The position numbers were made by a program, and so were the translations under genes. The notes below the pieces were generated by a model. That model had not been told where the DNA came from. It searched no databases and saw nothing but the letters and a program-made list of their open reading frames with translations. Positions 26,382 through 36,026 of a stretch of 64,000 bases of DNA are shown here, piece after piece. Source of the stretch: Polaribacter sp. IC066 (GTDB taxonomy: Bacteria > Bacteroidota > Bacteroidia > Flavobacteriales > Flavobacteriaceae). The stretch is from positions 1 to 64,000 of the forward strand of contig NZ_VORR01000011.1 in the NCBI RefSeq assembly GCF_007997085.1, read 5' to 3'. The first letter of the stretch is position 1. Each line of letters opens with the position of its first letter.

Positions 26382-27758
26382 TTAAAGGGATTTAATTTTA
26401 ATGTTTTTAAAAGTCACACGATCTCCATGATCTTGTAGCAAGATTTGTCCTTTTTCTAAAGTTCCAAAATTTGGCCATTTAGCATATTTACTTTCTGAAA
26501 CTAGTTTTAAAAAGTCATCGCTTCCTCGCTCATATTCTAAAACTTTAACGTTGTTTAGCCAATGCGCTACAAAATTGTTTTTTGATATAATGTAGGCGGT
26601 ATTCCATTCTCCTATTGGGTTTATTGGTTTTTTTGGGTTTGCTTGAATCAAATCGTATAAAGAACCTACTGTTCGGCTACCTTGATGCGATCCTAACTTA
26701 GCATCTTCATGTAATTCGTCGTCAAGTATTTGATATTCTAACCCAATAGATGATCCTGGTCCTTTGTTTATTTGAGTATCTACATAATATTTTATACCAC
26801 TATTGGCTCCTGGAGTCAATTTAAAATCTACCTTCAACTCAAAATCTCCATACAATTCTGTTGTTACAATATCACCTCCTGCAGTAGATTCTGCGCCACC
26901 AGAAGCCAATACAATTAATTCACCATTTTCAATGCTCCACCCTTTGTTTGGAAATGTATCTAATTTTGCACCTCGCCAACCAGTTGTGGTTGTTCCGTCC
27001 CAAAGCATTTTCCAACCTGATTTTTGTTCGCTATTTGTAAGGTTATTTTTAGTGATTATAGGTGTTAATGGAGAATTAGTAGTATATTTTGAAAGATTTT
27101 CAGTTAAAATTTTAGCATTTTTCCACATCACTTGTTTGCCCAATTTCTCTTTTTGATTACCTATAGAGTGCACTTGCAACGCTATAAAGCCACTTGCCGT
27201 TAAATCATCTATTAAATATGCTGCAGGCACGCCATTTATCCATGTTTTGATAGTATCTGCAATGGCTTCTACCCGGTAATGATTCCATTGGTTTTGTTTA
27301 AATGCTTTTTGAGCATCCAGATTGTTTTCTAATGTGTTTAACCATTTACGTCTTCCTTCATCATAAATACCGCCACTCCAAGCTCTATTAGATGGGTCAA
27401 TCTCTACTTGATAACCATGTACTTTACCGTTTTTATAAAAAGGTAAGCTATTGCTTCTTATTTGTATTCCAGAATTCATGACCGAATCTGTCTTAAAATC
27501 TATTTCTAAAATAAAATCATCATATATTGTATTGGTAGTTAAAAAAGTGTTTTGAGTCCCTAAAACGGTGGTTCCGGTAATAACACCATCATTTACCATA
27601 TAGGTTGCTTTTCCATCTTTAATTGACCAACCGTTAAGTGTGTTCCCGTCAATAAGATTTATCCAAGGTGTAGGGTCTTTTTCTGTTTGATTACAAGATA
27701 AAAGTAAAAACACCGATAATAGGGTTGTTATTATTGTTATTAATTTTAATATTTTCAT
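26382..27758 (-). CDS. Lipoprotein with two DUF1080 (3-keto-glycoside hydrolase-like) domains
   Basis: The signal has a lipobox (LLSC). The first DUF1080 domain covers about residues 30-220 (WINLIDGNTLNGWSI, GIQIRSNSLPFYKNG, YQVEIDPSNRAWSGGIYDE). The second covers about 245-458 (GWKMLWDGTTTTGWRG, NSGIKYYVDTQ, EYQILDDELHEDAKLGSHQG). Both have the concanavalin-like pattern of the family, whose characterised members cleave 3-keto-disaccharides or act on glycoside derivatives. The double arrangement is less common than single domains. It precedes two Gfo/Idh/MocA oxidoreductases with a 5-nt gap, which supports an oxidise-then-eliminate pathway. The exact substrate is unknown. Confidence 0.85.
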   Translation of the reverse strand: MKILKLITIITTLLSVFLLLSCNQTEKDPTPWINLIDGNTLNGWSIKDGKATYMVNDGVITGTTVLGTQNTFLTTNTIYDDFILEIDFKTDSVMNSGIQIRSNSLPFYKNGKVHGYQVEIDPSNRAWSGGIYDEGRRKWLNTLENNLDAQKAFKQNQWNHYRVEAIADTIKTWINGVPAAYLIDDLTASGFIALQVHSIGNQKEKLGKQVMWKNAKILTENLSKYTTNSPLTPIITKNNLTNSEQKSGWKMLWDGTTTTGWRGAKLDTFPNKGWSIENGELIVLASGGAESTAGGDIVTTELYGDFELKVDFKLTPGANSGIKYYVDTQINKGPGSSIGLEYQILDDELHEDAKLGSHQGSRTVGSLYDLIQANPKKPINPIGEWNTAYIISKNNFVAHWLNNVKVLEYERGSDDFLKLVSESKYAKWPNFGTLEKGQILLQDHGDRVTFKNIKIKSL

Positions 27759-27843
27759 TATTAGGTAATTTTATAAGTTAATAAATCGAGTTCAAGAAAT
27801 TTAATTTAGATTTTAAATTAAAATTCGTTTTGTTATATGTAAA

Positions 27844-30261
27844 CTATTTTACAGTAAGATAAGTGCCTTTAAAACTTTGATTGAGCACCATAACTTCTAA
27901 AGGTACATCCTTAATTGTTCTTTTGACTTCAATAGAAGCTTTCCCATTAGCCATTTCAATAACCTCACTACCCGTTGATGTACCTTGACTAATTAAAGCT
28001 TCACCTCCATTTAAACATTGGAAATACACACGCTCTTCATAATCTAAACAACGTAAACCATTTTTATCTACAGCAGTTGCTGTTATTAAATAATTACCAT
28101 TTTCAAGTATTATATGTGATAACTTTAAATCAGTGGCTTTTAAATTCTTGGTAAATCTATAATTTACACTCAACTCATCTTTTACTTCTTTACCCTCTTT
28201 TGTTTTTCCAACAGATACCAATTTGTTTTCACCTTCATTAAAATTAAGTGTCCAATTCAAACCAGAAGCTGGAAATGATTTTATATCGCGTTTTTTAATA
28301 CCTAAACTTACTCCATTAAGAAATAATTCAACTTCAGGACAATTACTATATACCCTTATATCTCTAGATGTATCTTTTGGACCCTCGCGTTCTGTCCAAG
28401 TATGAGATTCTATATAAGTAAAGTGATTGTTACTCCAATAACTTTTAAAAACATAAAAGGCATCTTTGGGGTTTCCGTTTCTATCAACTAATCCTTTCTG
28501 ATTCATATATGGAATGGCATTTTCTGGACGCAGTGGTGTGCCAAAATCTTTAAAAGCCCATTGCACATTTCCAACAAAAGTGGAGTCGTTTTCTGAAACT
28601 CGCAAATGCCAATCGAATAAATCAACTATGTAATTCTCACTCCAATCGCCCATTTGAGCAATATTTGCCACATCGGTTTGCACAATAGCTTCTTCCCAAC
28701 CATCAGACTGTATTTTACCTTCGCCTGTAATAGGATTTTCTGAATGCCTCCCTAAATGACTAGATCCACCATATTCAGCATGTAAAAAATGAGGATATTC
28801 AACCTTATATTGATCGATTGCTTTTTGATAACTTTTATAGCTCCCAGAATACCAACCCGACCAGATTGATGGTGAAAATACATCAACAATATCTGCCCCT
28901 TCATAATACTTTCTGATTGCTGTTTTTCTTGACGGATCTAACTCATGTGCATAATCATTTAACTCCTTTAAATAAATGTTTATATTTTCTCTATTATCAC
29001 CATTTTCAAAATCTGGCAACCAGTAAATTTCATTACCTAGTGACCAAATTATAATACTTGGATGATTAAAATTTTGATCAATAATTTCTTTTAACATATT
29101 TTTCGTGTTGGCTTTCCAAACATCATTACCTAAACCACCACGACACCAAGGTAATTCGTCCCAAACCAACAAGCCTAGCTCATCACAAGCTTTGTAAACT
29201 TCTGGGTCTTGAGGATAATGGGCTAATCTCACAAAGTTAGTTCCCATATCTTTTATAAGTTCCATATCGGCTCTGTGTTGCTCATTACTCATTGCGGCTC
29301 CAACACCGGCATGTTCTTCATGTCGATGTGTTCCTCTTAATAACAAACGTTTTCCATTAAGATAGAAAGCGCCATGATCTTTAAATTCAAACCATCTGAA
29401 GCCAACGCGGTCTGATATTTCATCTTTTACTTCTTCGTTTTTAATTAGTGCTACTGTTAAAGTGTATAAATTTGGATTATCTGTATCCCAAAGTTTTGGG
29501 TTTTTAATGTTGATAAATTTTATTTCTGAGGTGTTATCAACAATATCAAAAACAGATGTTGCAACAGATATTCCATCAGAATCTAATAAATCTGCTTTGA
29601 TTTTAAAATTTGAGTCGATGGTATTGTTAACGTTTACAGTTGCTAAAATTTCTGCATTTGAATCTGAAACTTGTGGTGTTGTTATTTTTAAATTGGATAA
29701 ATAATTTTCAGGTAAGGTTACCAACCAAACATCTCTTGTAATACCTCCAAAAATGAAGAAATCGCTTTTTTGCGATGGAATAACTTCAGGATTGTTCGAG
29801 TTGTCTGCACGAACCAATATGTCATTATTACCTTCTGAAATTAAATTTGTAATATCGATGGTGAACCCAATATAACCGCCAATGTGCGCTCCTGCTTTCT
29901 TTCCATTTACATAAACCTCACTTTCAATATTTACACCTTCAAAATAGAGTTGATAGGTTTGCCCAAAAATAATTTCAGGAATATTTAATTCCTTTTTATA
30001 CCAACTAGCACTTCTTCTGTAGCCAGGTTTTAAATCGGTAGCGTCTAAAGCATTCCAACTATGAGGCAAATTAATATTTTTCCAACTTTTTTGGTTTAAA
30101 GCTTTGTCTATATTAGTTGTGTTATTTTCTAAATATTCCCAATTTTCATTGATATTGGTTTTTAATCGCTCTTGATTTTTAATTGAATTTGATTTACAAG
30201 AGAACGTTAATAGGAACACACTTGCAATAATTGACTTTAATAAGACTCTTTTACAATTCAT
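27844..30261 (-). CDS. Glycoside hydrolase family 2 protein (beta-galactosidase/glucuronidase type)
   Basis: Lipoprotein signal FLLTFSC. A jelly-roll sugar-binding domain covers about residues 40-200 (SWYKKELNIPE, YQLYFEGVNIESEVYVNG). An Ig-like domain follows at about 205-300 and a TIM barrel from about 305. The acid/base is in IIIWSLGNEIYW (N-E pair) and the probable nucleophile in FLHAEYGGSSHLG. RGTHRHEEHAG and NFVRLAHYPQDPEVY are classic GH2 motifs. The length of 805 fits exo-acting periplasmic enzymes. It is the first gene of the run 30261-22405, 85 nt before the DUF1080 gene. Substrate specificity (galactoside, glucuronide or mannoside) cannot be decided here. Confidence 0.9.
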   Translation of the reverse strand: MNCKRVLLKSIIASVFLLTFSCKSNSIKNQERLKTNINENWEYLENNTTNIDKALNQKSWKNINLPHSWNALDATDLKPGYRRSASWYKKELNIPEIIFGQTYQLYFEGVNIESEVYVNGKKAGAHIGGYIGFTIDITNLISEGNNDILVRADNSNNPEVIPSQKSDFFIFGGITRDVWLVTLPENYLSNLKITTPQVSDSNAEILATVNVNNTIDSNFKIKADLLDSDGISVATSVFDIVDNTSEIKFINIKNPKLWDTDNPNLYTLTVALIKNEEVKDEISDRVGFRWFEFKDHGAFYLNGKRLLLRGTHRHEEHAGVGAAMSNEQHRADMELIKDMGTNFVRLAHYPQDPEVYKACDELGLLVWDELPWCRGGLGNDVWKANTKNMLKEIIDQNFNHPSIIIWSLGNEIYWLPDFENGDNRENINIYLKELNDYAHELDPSRKTAIRKYYEGADIVDVFSPSIWSGWYSGSYKSYQKAIDQYKVEYPHFLHAEYGGSSHLGRHSENPITGEGKIQSDGWEEAIVQTDVANIAQMGDWSENYIVDLFDWHLRVSENDSTFVGNVQWAFKDFGTPLRPENAIPYMNQKGLVDRNGNPKDAFYVFKSYWSNNHFTYIESHTWTEREGPKDTSRDIRVYSNCPEVELFLNGVSLGIKKRDIKSFPASGLNWTLNFNEGENKLVSVGKTKEGKEVKDELSVNYRFTKNLKATDLKLSHIILENGNYLITATAVDKNGLRCLDYEERVYFQCLNGGEALISQGTSTGSEVIEMANGKASIEVKRTIKDVPLEVMVLNQSFKGTYLTVK

Positions 30262-30904
30262 AAGTTATGATTTACTTTCTATAAATTAACAAACTTGTTA
30301 AAATTATTAATATTTCTGAAATATATTTAATACCAAGGATCACTTAAAATGCGCTTAATAATTTGTTTCTATTGTACCTATATTTCAACATGAAATAAAA
30401 CCGTAGCAATTGCTATGCTTTAATTTTCTGTTTCATCTAAACACATTATAATTCAATTATTTTAGGTTCATTTTAAATAACAATTGGTATAATTATTAAA
30501 AATGGTTTAACAACTTTTGAAACCCACACATAAATTTAAAATTAATATCAGGCTAAAAATACGAGCATGAGTTTTGGGGTGCTTTTAAAATAAAAGAGCA
30601 GTAACAAAACGATACAGGTACAAATAATGATGCGTTCATAATTTTATATTAATTTTATTTTTACAACATCTATATTGCCGAAGTATAAATTATCAACCCC
30701 TTGGCCAGATAAAAATAAAATCATAGAACTGAACTTAAGAGAATTACCAAAGTAAGAGAAATGACTACTTGATTATTTTGCAATTAAATTTAACGTATTC
30801 TAAAATTAAATTTTAAATCATTAAATGCTATTTTTCAAGTTGTTATTTATGTTAATTATACTATTATTAATTGGCTGTATTTTTAATAAAACTCATTTCT
30901 AAAA
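30262..30904. other. Gene-free promoter-containing stretch
   Basis: About 640 very AT-rich bases lie upstream of the GH2 gene and downstream of the GH109-like gene. No coding frame or strong hairpin was found, and the 27-bp motif present before other genes of this window was not found here. It presumably contains the promoter of the 30261-22405 operon. Confidence 0.4.
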
Positions 30905-32263
30905 TTAATGGGTATCTTTAATCCAGTTGTATGGCGTTCTTTTTACCCAATTACCTCTTGTAAAATCCGGAAAATCTTGTGGCTCACCATTATTTTCTAT
31001 TGAAGCTTCAGACAGTGGTGTAATAGCACTCCATGCTGCCGCGTCATAAGCATCCATAGGTGGCGCTATATTTTGTTTTGCCGACTCAACAAAAGCATGC
31101 AAAACAAAGAAATCCATTCCACCATGTCCAGCACCACTAGCTAAATCACCATACTTTTTCCATAATGGGTGGTCGTATTTCTTAAGCCATTTATCGGCAT
31201 CATCCCATTTATGTGATTCTGTTATACCATCTATATGAATTCTATTGCCATCTACCTCCCATAAACCATTGGCTCCTTGAACTCTAAACCCTAGTGAATA
31301 TGGTCTTGGCAAATTAGTATCATGTGTTACTATTATGGTTTCTCCATTGCTTGTTTCAATGGTTGATGTAACAACATCACCTAACTTAAATTTTAATTTT
31401 GCATTAGGATGGTTTTCCCCTCCATGTTTAACAATATAATTGTTTAAGCCTACTGCTTTAGTCGCACTTGATGTTAATGACATAAAACGATTGCCTCTAT
31501 TTATATTGCACATCGTTGCAATTGGCCCAATACCATGGGTAGGGTATAGATCTGCATTTCTTAATAGGGAATGTTGTGTTCTCCATTTAGCTGCTGAAAT
31601 ACCTTTTTCGCCAAATTCTACACCTAATGCACGTGCCTCTATTCCGTTATTAAACTTAACATGTCTTAAATCGTGCTGATAACCACATCTAAAATGCAAT
31701 AACTCTCCAAAAACATTTTGCTTTACCATATTTAATACCGCCATAACATCTCTGCGGTAATTAACATTTTCTAGTATCATTAAATGCGTTCCTGTTTCTT
31801 CATGGGTGTTTACCAGATCCCAACATTCTTCCATAGTGTTTGCTGCCGATACTTCTAAACCTGTATATTTTTTGGCTCGCATGGCATCCTTAGCCATTCT
31901 AGTATGCCAAAGCCATGGTGTAGATATAACAACAGCGTCAACATTATCTAGGGCTAGAAGATTTCTATAATCATAATCATCTTTACCAAATACCAAAGGT
32001 TTTTTAGAACCACTTTCTTTAATTTTATCAAGTGCAATAGTAATTCGAGCTGGATCTATATCACAAATAGCAGTTACATTTATATCGTTTCTTAATAACA
32101 AGTTCTGTAGATGTTTTGTGCCGCGTAAACCAACTCCAATAAGACCAATTTTAAGTTTATCGGCATTACTACTGCTATTTAATCCAAAAGTAAAACTTGG
32201 TAGAAGTGAGATTCCTGTTCCTAATATTGCCGTTTTCTTTATAAAATTTCTTCTAGAGTCCAT
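30905..32263 (-). CDS. Gfo/Idh/MocA protein of the GH109 type (NAD-dependent glycosidase-like)
   Basis: Tat-like start MDSRRNFIKKTAILGTG. The NAD loop is KIGLIGVGLRGTKHL. Segments typical of GH109 alpha-N-acetylgalactosaminidases are present: GLEVSAANTMEECWDLV, ENVNYRRDVMAVLNMV, GGENHPNAKLKFK and ASGAGHGGMDFFVLHAFV. GH109 enzymes use tightly bound NAD to oxidise the sugar transiently, cleave by elimination, and re-reduce it. The length of 452 fits. It is encoded in the same direction as the GH2 operon but separated from it by about 640 nt. Activity on GalNAc is only the founding activity of the family. Confidence 0.82.
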   Translation of the reverse strand: MDSRRNFIKKTAILGTGISLLPSFTFGLNSSSNADKLKIGLIGVGLRGTKHLQNLLLRNDINVTAICDIDPARITIALDKIKESGSKKPLVFGKDDYDYRNLLALDNVDAVVISTPWLWHTRMAKDAMRAKKYTGLEVSAANTMEECWDLVNTHEETGTHLMILENVNYRRDVMAVLNMVKQNVFGELLHFRCGYQHDLRHVKFNNGIEARALGVEFGEKGISAAKWRTQHSLLRNADLYPTHGIGPIATMCNINRGNRFMSLTSSATKAVGLNNYIVKHGGENHPNAKLKFKLGDVVTSTIETSNGETIIVTHDTNLPRPYSLGFRVQGANGLWEVDGNRIHIDGITESHKWDDADKWLKKYDHPLWKKYGDLASGAGHGGMDFFVLHAFVESAKQNIAPPMDAYDAAAWSAITPLSEASIENNGEPQDFPDFTRGNWVKRTPYNWIKDTH

Positions 32264-32372
32264 ACTTTTATATTATTATAATATTTTAGATTATTAATGA
32301 TGCCGATTTACAAATACTTTCATAGTTGCCTAGTGCAATAATTCTAAAGGGTTGTACATATTAAACTTTTTT

Positions 32373-33650
32373 TTAATTTTTGATAATCTTAAAATTACCT
32401 GTTCCTTTTCTTGTTGATATTTGAACAATGTACATGGCTTTATTTAAAGACCTAACATTTACTTTAACTTGATTATTAATATAGTTATCAAGATTGCTAT
32501 TTAAAACTAATCTGCCAGCTATATCAAATATTTTCAAAGACAGCATTTCCTCTTTACCCTTAATTATTAAAAAATCTGAAACAGGATTTGCAAATCTAAA
32601 ACTGCTATCTGTAACGCTATCTAGACTTAAACTTGAATCTACAGTTAGTGTTTTTGAAACATAATCTGCCGATTTGAAAGTTGCATTACCAATTTGAGAA
32701 GCCGTAATTATAGAGGTTCCATTACCTATAATTTGTATTTGTCCACTAACAATGGTTGCAACCGCTATATTTGAGCTGTTGTAAACAATGGGTAGTCCAG
32801 AAGTAGATACTGCATCTGGAGTAAAATTAGCATCACCCACAGCTTTTATCATCATATCTGGAAATGTTATTGTTTGCGTGGTACTTGGCGTTGGAATGCT
32901 AGGGTTTAAGGAGAGGTAATATTCATAAGGTAGCTCAAATTCACAACCTTCAGCTATTAAAAAGTCAATTACTTTTTTAAACTCTGCTATTTCTACTGAA
33001 GTCCAAGCATCAGGATGTGATTGTAACACCATGAAATTTGTGTAAGAATTTTTAAGATTATTATAGTTTGTTACGAAATGATCATAATTTGGCACCCTAG
33101 TACTTATTTCAACATTAACTCTATTATTTAAGTTTAATTTACCACTAACTGTAGGACTTTGAAACATAGTAACTCTATAATTATTACCCGGACTCTCTAA
33201 AATAACTCGGTTTGTTGTTGCATCATTCCTGTTAAAAGGAGCTCCAAAGGTTGTCATTTTAATGTTAAATAACCTGTTTAATTTAGCGTTCGCATCGTCA
33301 AAATGACTTTTTTGGAATGCATACGATTTCTGAAAAAATTCATTACTACTATGATCCCAACCGTGATTCCATATTTCAATAAGTCTATCTCCATTGGCAT
33401 CTTTTGAATTCAAATATTTACTGTAATAACTAATGGTAGTTTCGTCGTTTCTAGCACCTACTAGACCAAAACTTCCTTTAATTTTGTTAACTGTTAAATA
33501 CTCTAGTATTTCGAAACCTCCGTAAGCCCCATTTCTAACCATAACATCATCAAACTTTAAAATTATTTTTAACGGAGTTTGTGCATTAATTGATGGGGTG
33601 TAACTTAGTGTACAAAATAAAATAACCCAAATACATAAAATTTTATTCAT
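32373..33650 (-). CDS. T9SS-exported polysaccharide deacetylase-like protein
   Basis: Signal peptide (residues 1-23, SINAQT). A NodB-like region at about 28-245 has KIILKFDDVM (Asp pair of motif 1) and IWNHGWDHS (His pair of motif 2), with ending motifs degenerate. A bacterial Ig-like domain covers about 260-345 (ITFPDMMIKAVGDANF). The C-terminus, RFANPVSDFLIIKG to FKIIKN, is a T9SS type A sorting tail (LKIFDIAGRLV, MYIVQIS). It should be secreted and attached to the cell surface, removing acetyl groups from a polymer. A copy of the 27-bp palindromic motif lies 49 nt upstream of its start, linking it to the other T9SS/SusC genes. The next gene is 109 nt downstream. Confidence 0.82.
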   Translation of the reverse strand: MNKILCIWVILFCTLSYTPSINAQTPLKIILKFDDVMVRNGAYGGFEILEYLTVNKIKGSFGLVGARNDETTISYYSKYLNSKDANGDRLIEIWNHGWDHSSNEFFQKSYAFQKSHFDDANAKLNRLFNIKMTTFGAPFNRNDATTNRVILESPGNNYRVTMFQSPTVSGKLNLNNRVNVEISTRVPNYDHFVTNYNNLKNSYTNFMVLQSHPDAWTSVEIAEFKKVIDFLIAEGCEFELPYEYYLSLNPSIPTPSTTQTITFPDMMIKAVGDANFTPDAVSTSGLPIVYNSSNIAVATIVSGQIQIIGNGTSIITASQIGNATFKSADYVSKTLTVDSSLSLDSVTDSSFRFANPVSDFLIIKGKEEMLSLKIFDIAGRLVLNSNLDNYINNQVKVNVRSLNKAMYIVQISTRKGTGNFKIIKN

Positions 33651-33698
33651 AACTTTTTACCTATATTATTCGGCAAGTTACGTTGTCTTTTAGTAAAA

Positions 33699-33725
33699 GA
33701 AATCCAAAAAAAGGTTGGTTTTCGT
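33699..33725 (-). promoter_or_regulatory. 27-bp palindromic operator-like motif upstream of the deacetylase gene
   Basis: On the minus strand it reads ACGAAAACCAACCT, then TTTTTTTGGATTTC. The half-sites CGAAAA and TTTTTG are separated by 8 nt. It ends 49 nt before the start at 33650. It is nearly identical to the copies at 44674-44700 and 53494-53520. Confidence 0.6.
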
Positions 33726-34008
33726 ATTTGATAGGATGTTTTTTACCAACAAATAAAAATTTACAAAAAAAGAATCCACGTGGTTTTAAATGAAATAAAA
33801 GTATATCTCAAAACAGTCACTTTTATCGCTGTAGGCATTTAAAGTATTTCTGTAAGGTGTTGATGTTATATGTATTAGTAGAAATACACATTTAAATTCA
33901 TAACTTAAAAACAATATTATTACTATTTTCAAAAGGTCTAAACTTGCTAGAGTTTTAAGACAGCTTTAAGAATAAGAGGACTAAAATCGGACTAAAAAGT
34001 CCATTTTT

Positions 34009-34380
34009 TTGCAAGTCCATTTTATTTATGCAATAGGATTAGAGTCGTTAAAAAAACTTTTCTCTATAATCGGAATGATTCCAATTTTACTCATTGGTGT
34101 ATTTTTAACTTTCTATTTATTTGATTTTAATTTTGATCAAGGCGGATATGCTTCGTTAATTTTACTTTGTGGTATAAGTGTAAATTCTGCATTATATATA
34201 ATAAACGATTATAATAATTTGAAAATTCAATATCCTAAAAGAGAGAAAAAAGTTTGTATTTTAGAGCTTTTAACTCCAAAATAATTCATGTTGCTCTAAC
34301 CATTGTGTCGACTATTGTTGTTTTAATTCCTTTTGTTTTGAATGGAAAAAATGAAGTGGAGTGGCTGCCTTTGATGTGAC
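34009..34380 (+). pseudogene. RND efflux permease C-terminal remnant
   Basis: The frame 34009-34284 encodes LKKLFSIIGMIPILLIGVFL and FDQGGYASLILLCGISVNSA, the transmembrane part of AcrB/CusA-type permeases. After a frameshift near 34280 the neighbouring frame continues with FNSKIIHVALTIVSTIVVL and IPFVLNGKNEVEW, the next expected segment. Only about 120 of over 1000 codons remain, with no upstream or downstream pump genes. It is a fragment left by deletion or rearrangement. Confidence 0.8.
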
Positions 34381-34415
34381 GATTTTTATGAGCTTATTAA
34401 TTTTATAGTTGAGGT

Positions 34416-34835
34416 ATGGTAAAAAAGTATAACAATGAATTTAAAGTTATGATCGTAGAACTATTAAATTTAGGTATTAAAACGAAACAAGTTACTGAGG
34501 ATTATGGCTTAAGCAGCAGCATGGTTGGGTGTTGGAAACGCGAATACAAGTTGAAATCTGGATGTTTATCCAAAAAGAAAGAAATATCTCTAGAAGCTCA
34601 AGAACTTAAAGCACTAAAGAAGGAACTAAAGAATGCAACGATGGAACGTGACATCTTAAAAAAGGCGGTGAGCAAACAACCCGAAAACGATGTTTTCTCC
34701 TCTTAATATCAAATATCCAAGCGCTACTTATAAGATATCAATTCATTTCAGAAAACGTGAATATAGCCAGTTGAAAAGATATGTAAATCCATGAAAGTTA
34801 GTAAAAACGTTTACTATCATTAGTTTAAAAACAAA
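34416..34835 (+). pseudogene. IS3-family element remnant (orfA and start of orfB)
   Basis: The 96-codon frame 34416-34706 is an intact-looking orfA: a helix-turn-helix (KYNNEFKVMIVELLNLGIKT, SSSMVGCWKREYKL) followed by a leucine-zipper region (LKALKKELKNATMERDILKK). OrfB begins in another frame, with MKVSKNVYYH and FKNKLA recognisable around 34790-34840, then runs into the broken T9SS gene on the opposite strand. The catalytic DDE domain is missing, so it is inactive. Confidence 0.75.
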
Positions 34836-35399
34836 CTAGCAGCGCCTTCTGCTACTTTTTTTAAGGACAACAAGTACACCAAATGGTACTTGATTGTCTT
34901 TTGTGTTATAAATAACGTTAGCAGAACCACGGCCTAAATTTACACCAAGAACATATCCTGTAGCGTCTTCAGCTGGGTTTTTTTGATACCAAACAATTGC
35001 GTTGTACCTATTTTCAGATGGCGAGTTAAACGTAAAAATAAACGTAGAAAAGTTAGTATCAGCCAAAGCTGTAATTCTGAATAAAAAGGAAACGGAAAGA
35101 GTAGTATAACCCTATTTTGGCGTGTATGAATGAATAGGAGCTTCTCTAGCGCCTGAATACGCTATTGCATTTCCTGTTGTTGCTACACCTTCAATATTTC
35201 AAGTGGGAGACGCTACAATATCAATATTTGGCGGAAATGTCACATCGCTTATCGTCCAATTTTCTTGACCTTGATTTGCATTAACTGTAAATAATGTGAC
35301 CGAAGTGGTATAATCAAAACCTTTATAAGCTGGCAAAGTTGCTTGACCAAAAGCTATAATTGTAAAAAATAATAAAAATATAGATAATGATTTTTTCAT
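34823..35399 (-). pseudogene. Truncated paralogue of the 331-residue T9SS surface protein
   Basis: The minus strand begins with the same signal peptide as the protein at 52336 (MKKSLSIFLLFFTIIAFGQ) and follows it through ATLPAYKGFDYTT, NANQGQENWTI and IVASPT, then a TGA in place of tryptophan. It goes on in the same order through YNAIVWYQKNPAEDATGYV and VNLGRGSANV, with a TAG and small frameshifts. It breaks off after the AASLFLN equivalent at about 34823, where the IS3 remnant starts. The C-terminal third and the T9SS tail are lost. It also keeps the upstream 27-bp motif at 35477-35503. Confidence 0.85.
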
Positions 35400-35476
35400 A
35401 CTCATAAATTTAAAAAAGTTAATAAAGCAATACGATTATTACTTCAGGCCACGAGACATGATTTTTAAAGGAGATG

Positions 35477-35503
35477 AACGTCTAAAAACAGGATGAATTT
35501 CGT
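35477..35503 (-). promoter_or_regulatory. 27-bp palindromic motif upstream of the broken T9SS gene
   Basis: On the minus strand it reads ACGAAATTCATCCT, then GTTTTTAGACGTT. It is more diverged than the other copies, as expected before a pseudogene, and ends 78 nt upstream of the start at 35399. Confidence 0.45.
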
Positions 35504-35962
35504 AAAAAAAAAATACAGTATTGGCCGATAACGACACACGAACGGCCCACTTTTAAAACCATGAATTAGAATTGATTGCAATCAATTGGCAAACAAATAA
35601 AAAGTAAAAAGAGAAACCTTTTATCTATTCTCTTTAAACAAATTCGTGAAGAAAAGTCTGTTGAAAAAATATAAAACTCATTATTTAAATAGGGTTTCAG
35701 TGCACTAAATTAGTGCAAGCAGATACTACTGCTTTAATGAATACACGTTAAGAAAAGCGCTATTTACAATTTTAGTTAGATTGTAAGGCTAAAAACAAGT
35801 AAAGATTCGTTGTTTTAGCCAAAGCCAGACAATTAAAGCCTGCCTGTGAATGGCAAGTAAGCTGATTTTAAAAAAAATAGCATTTTACAACAGCAGATTG
35901 CTTTGTCATTTACCTGCTTGTTAGCAGTTAAATTTTTCGCTATGACCGTGCAAAAAAAAAAA
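35504..35962. other. Intergenic stretch without recognisable content
   Basis: About 460 bases with no coding frame. The short palindrome CACTAAATTAGTG near 35702 may be chance. The right end abuts the minus-strand terminator. Confidence 0.4.
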
Positions 35963-35991
35963 AACTCGCAACCCTGTTGTGGTTGCGAGTT
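35951..35991 (-). terminator. Rho-independent terminator for the 36027-39329 unit
   Basis: An 11-bp perfect stem, AACTCGCAACC and GGTTGCGAGTT with a 7-nt loop, is followed on the minus strand by an uninterrupted run of 12 T. It lies 36 nt after the stop of the small minus-strand gene. Confidence 0.9.
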
Positions 35992-36026
35992 CTTAAAATT
36001 ATTTAAGCTACCTCTTTAAAAGAGGA

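Noticed and set aside
33980..34006. GGACTAAAAAGTCC-like palindrome as another copy of the 27-bp motif
   Set aside because: It lacks the CGAAAA half and spacing, and it precedes a dead RND fragment; treated as chance.
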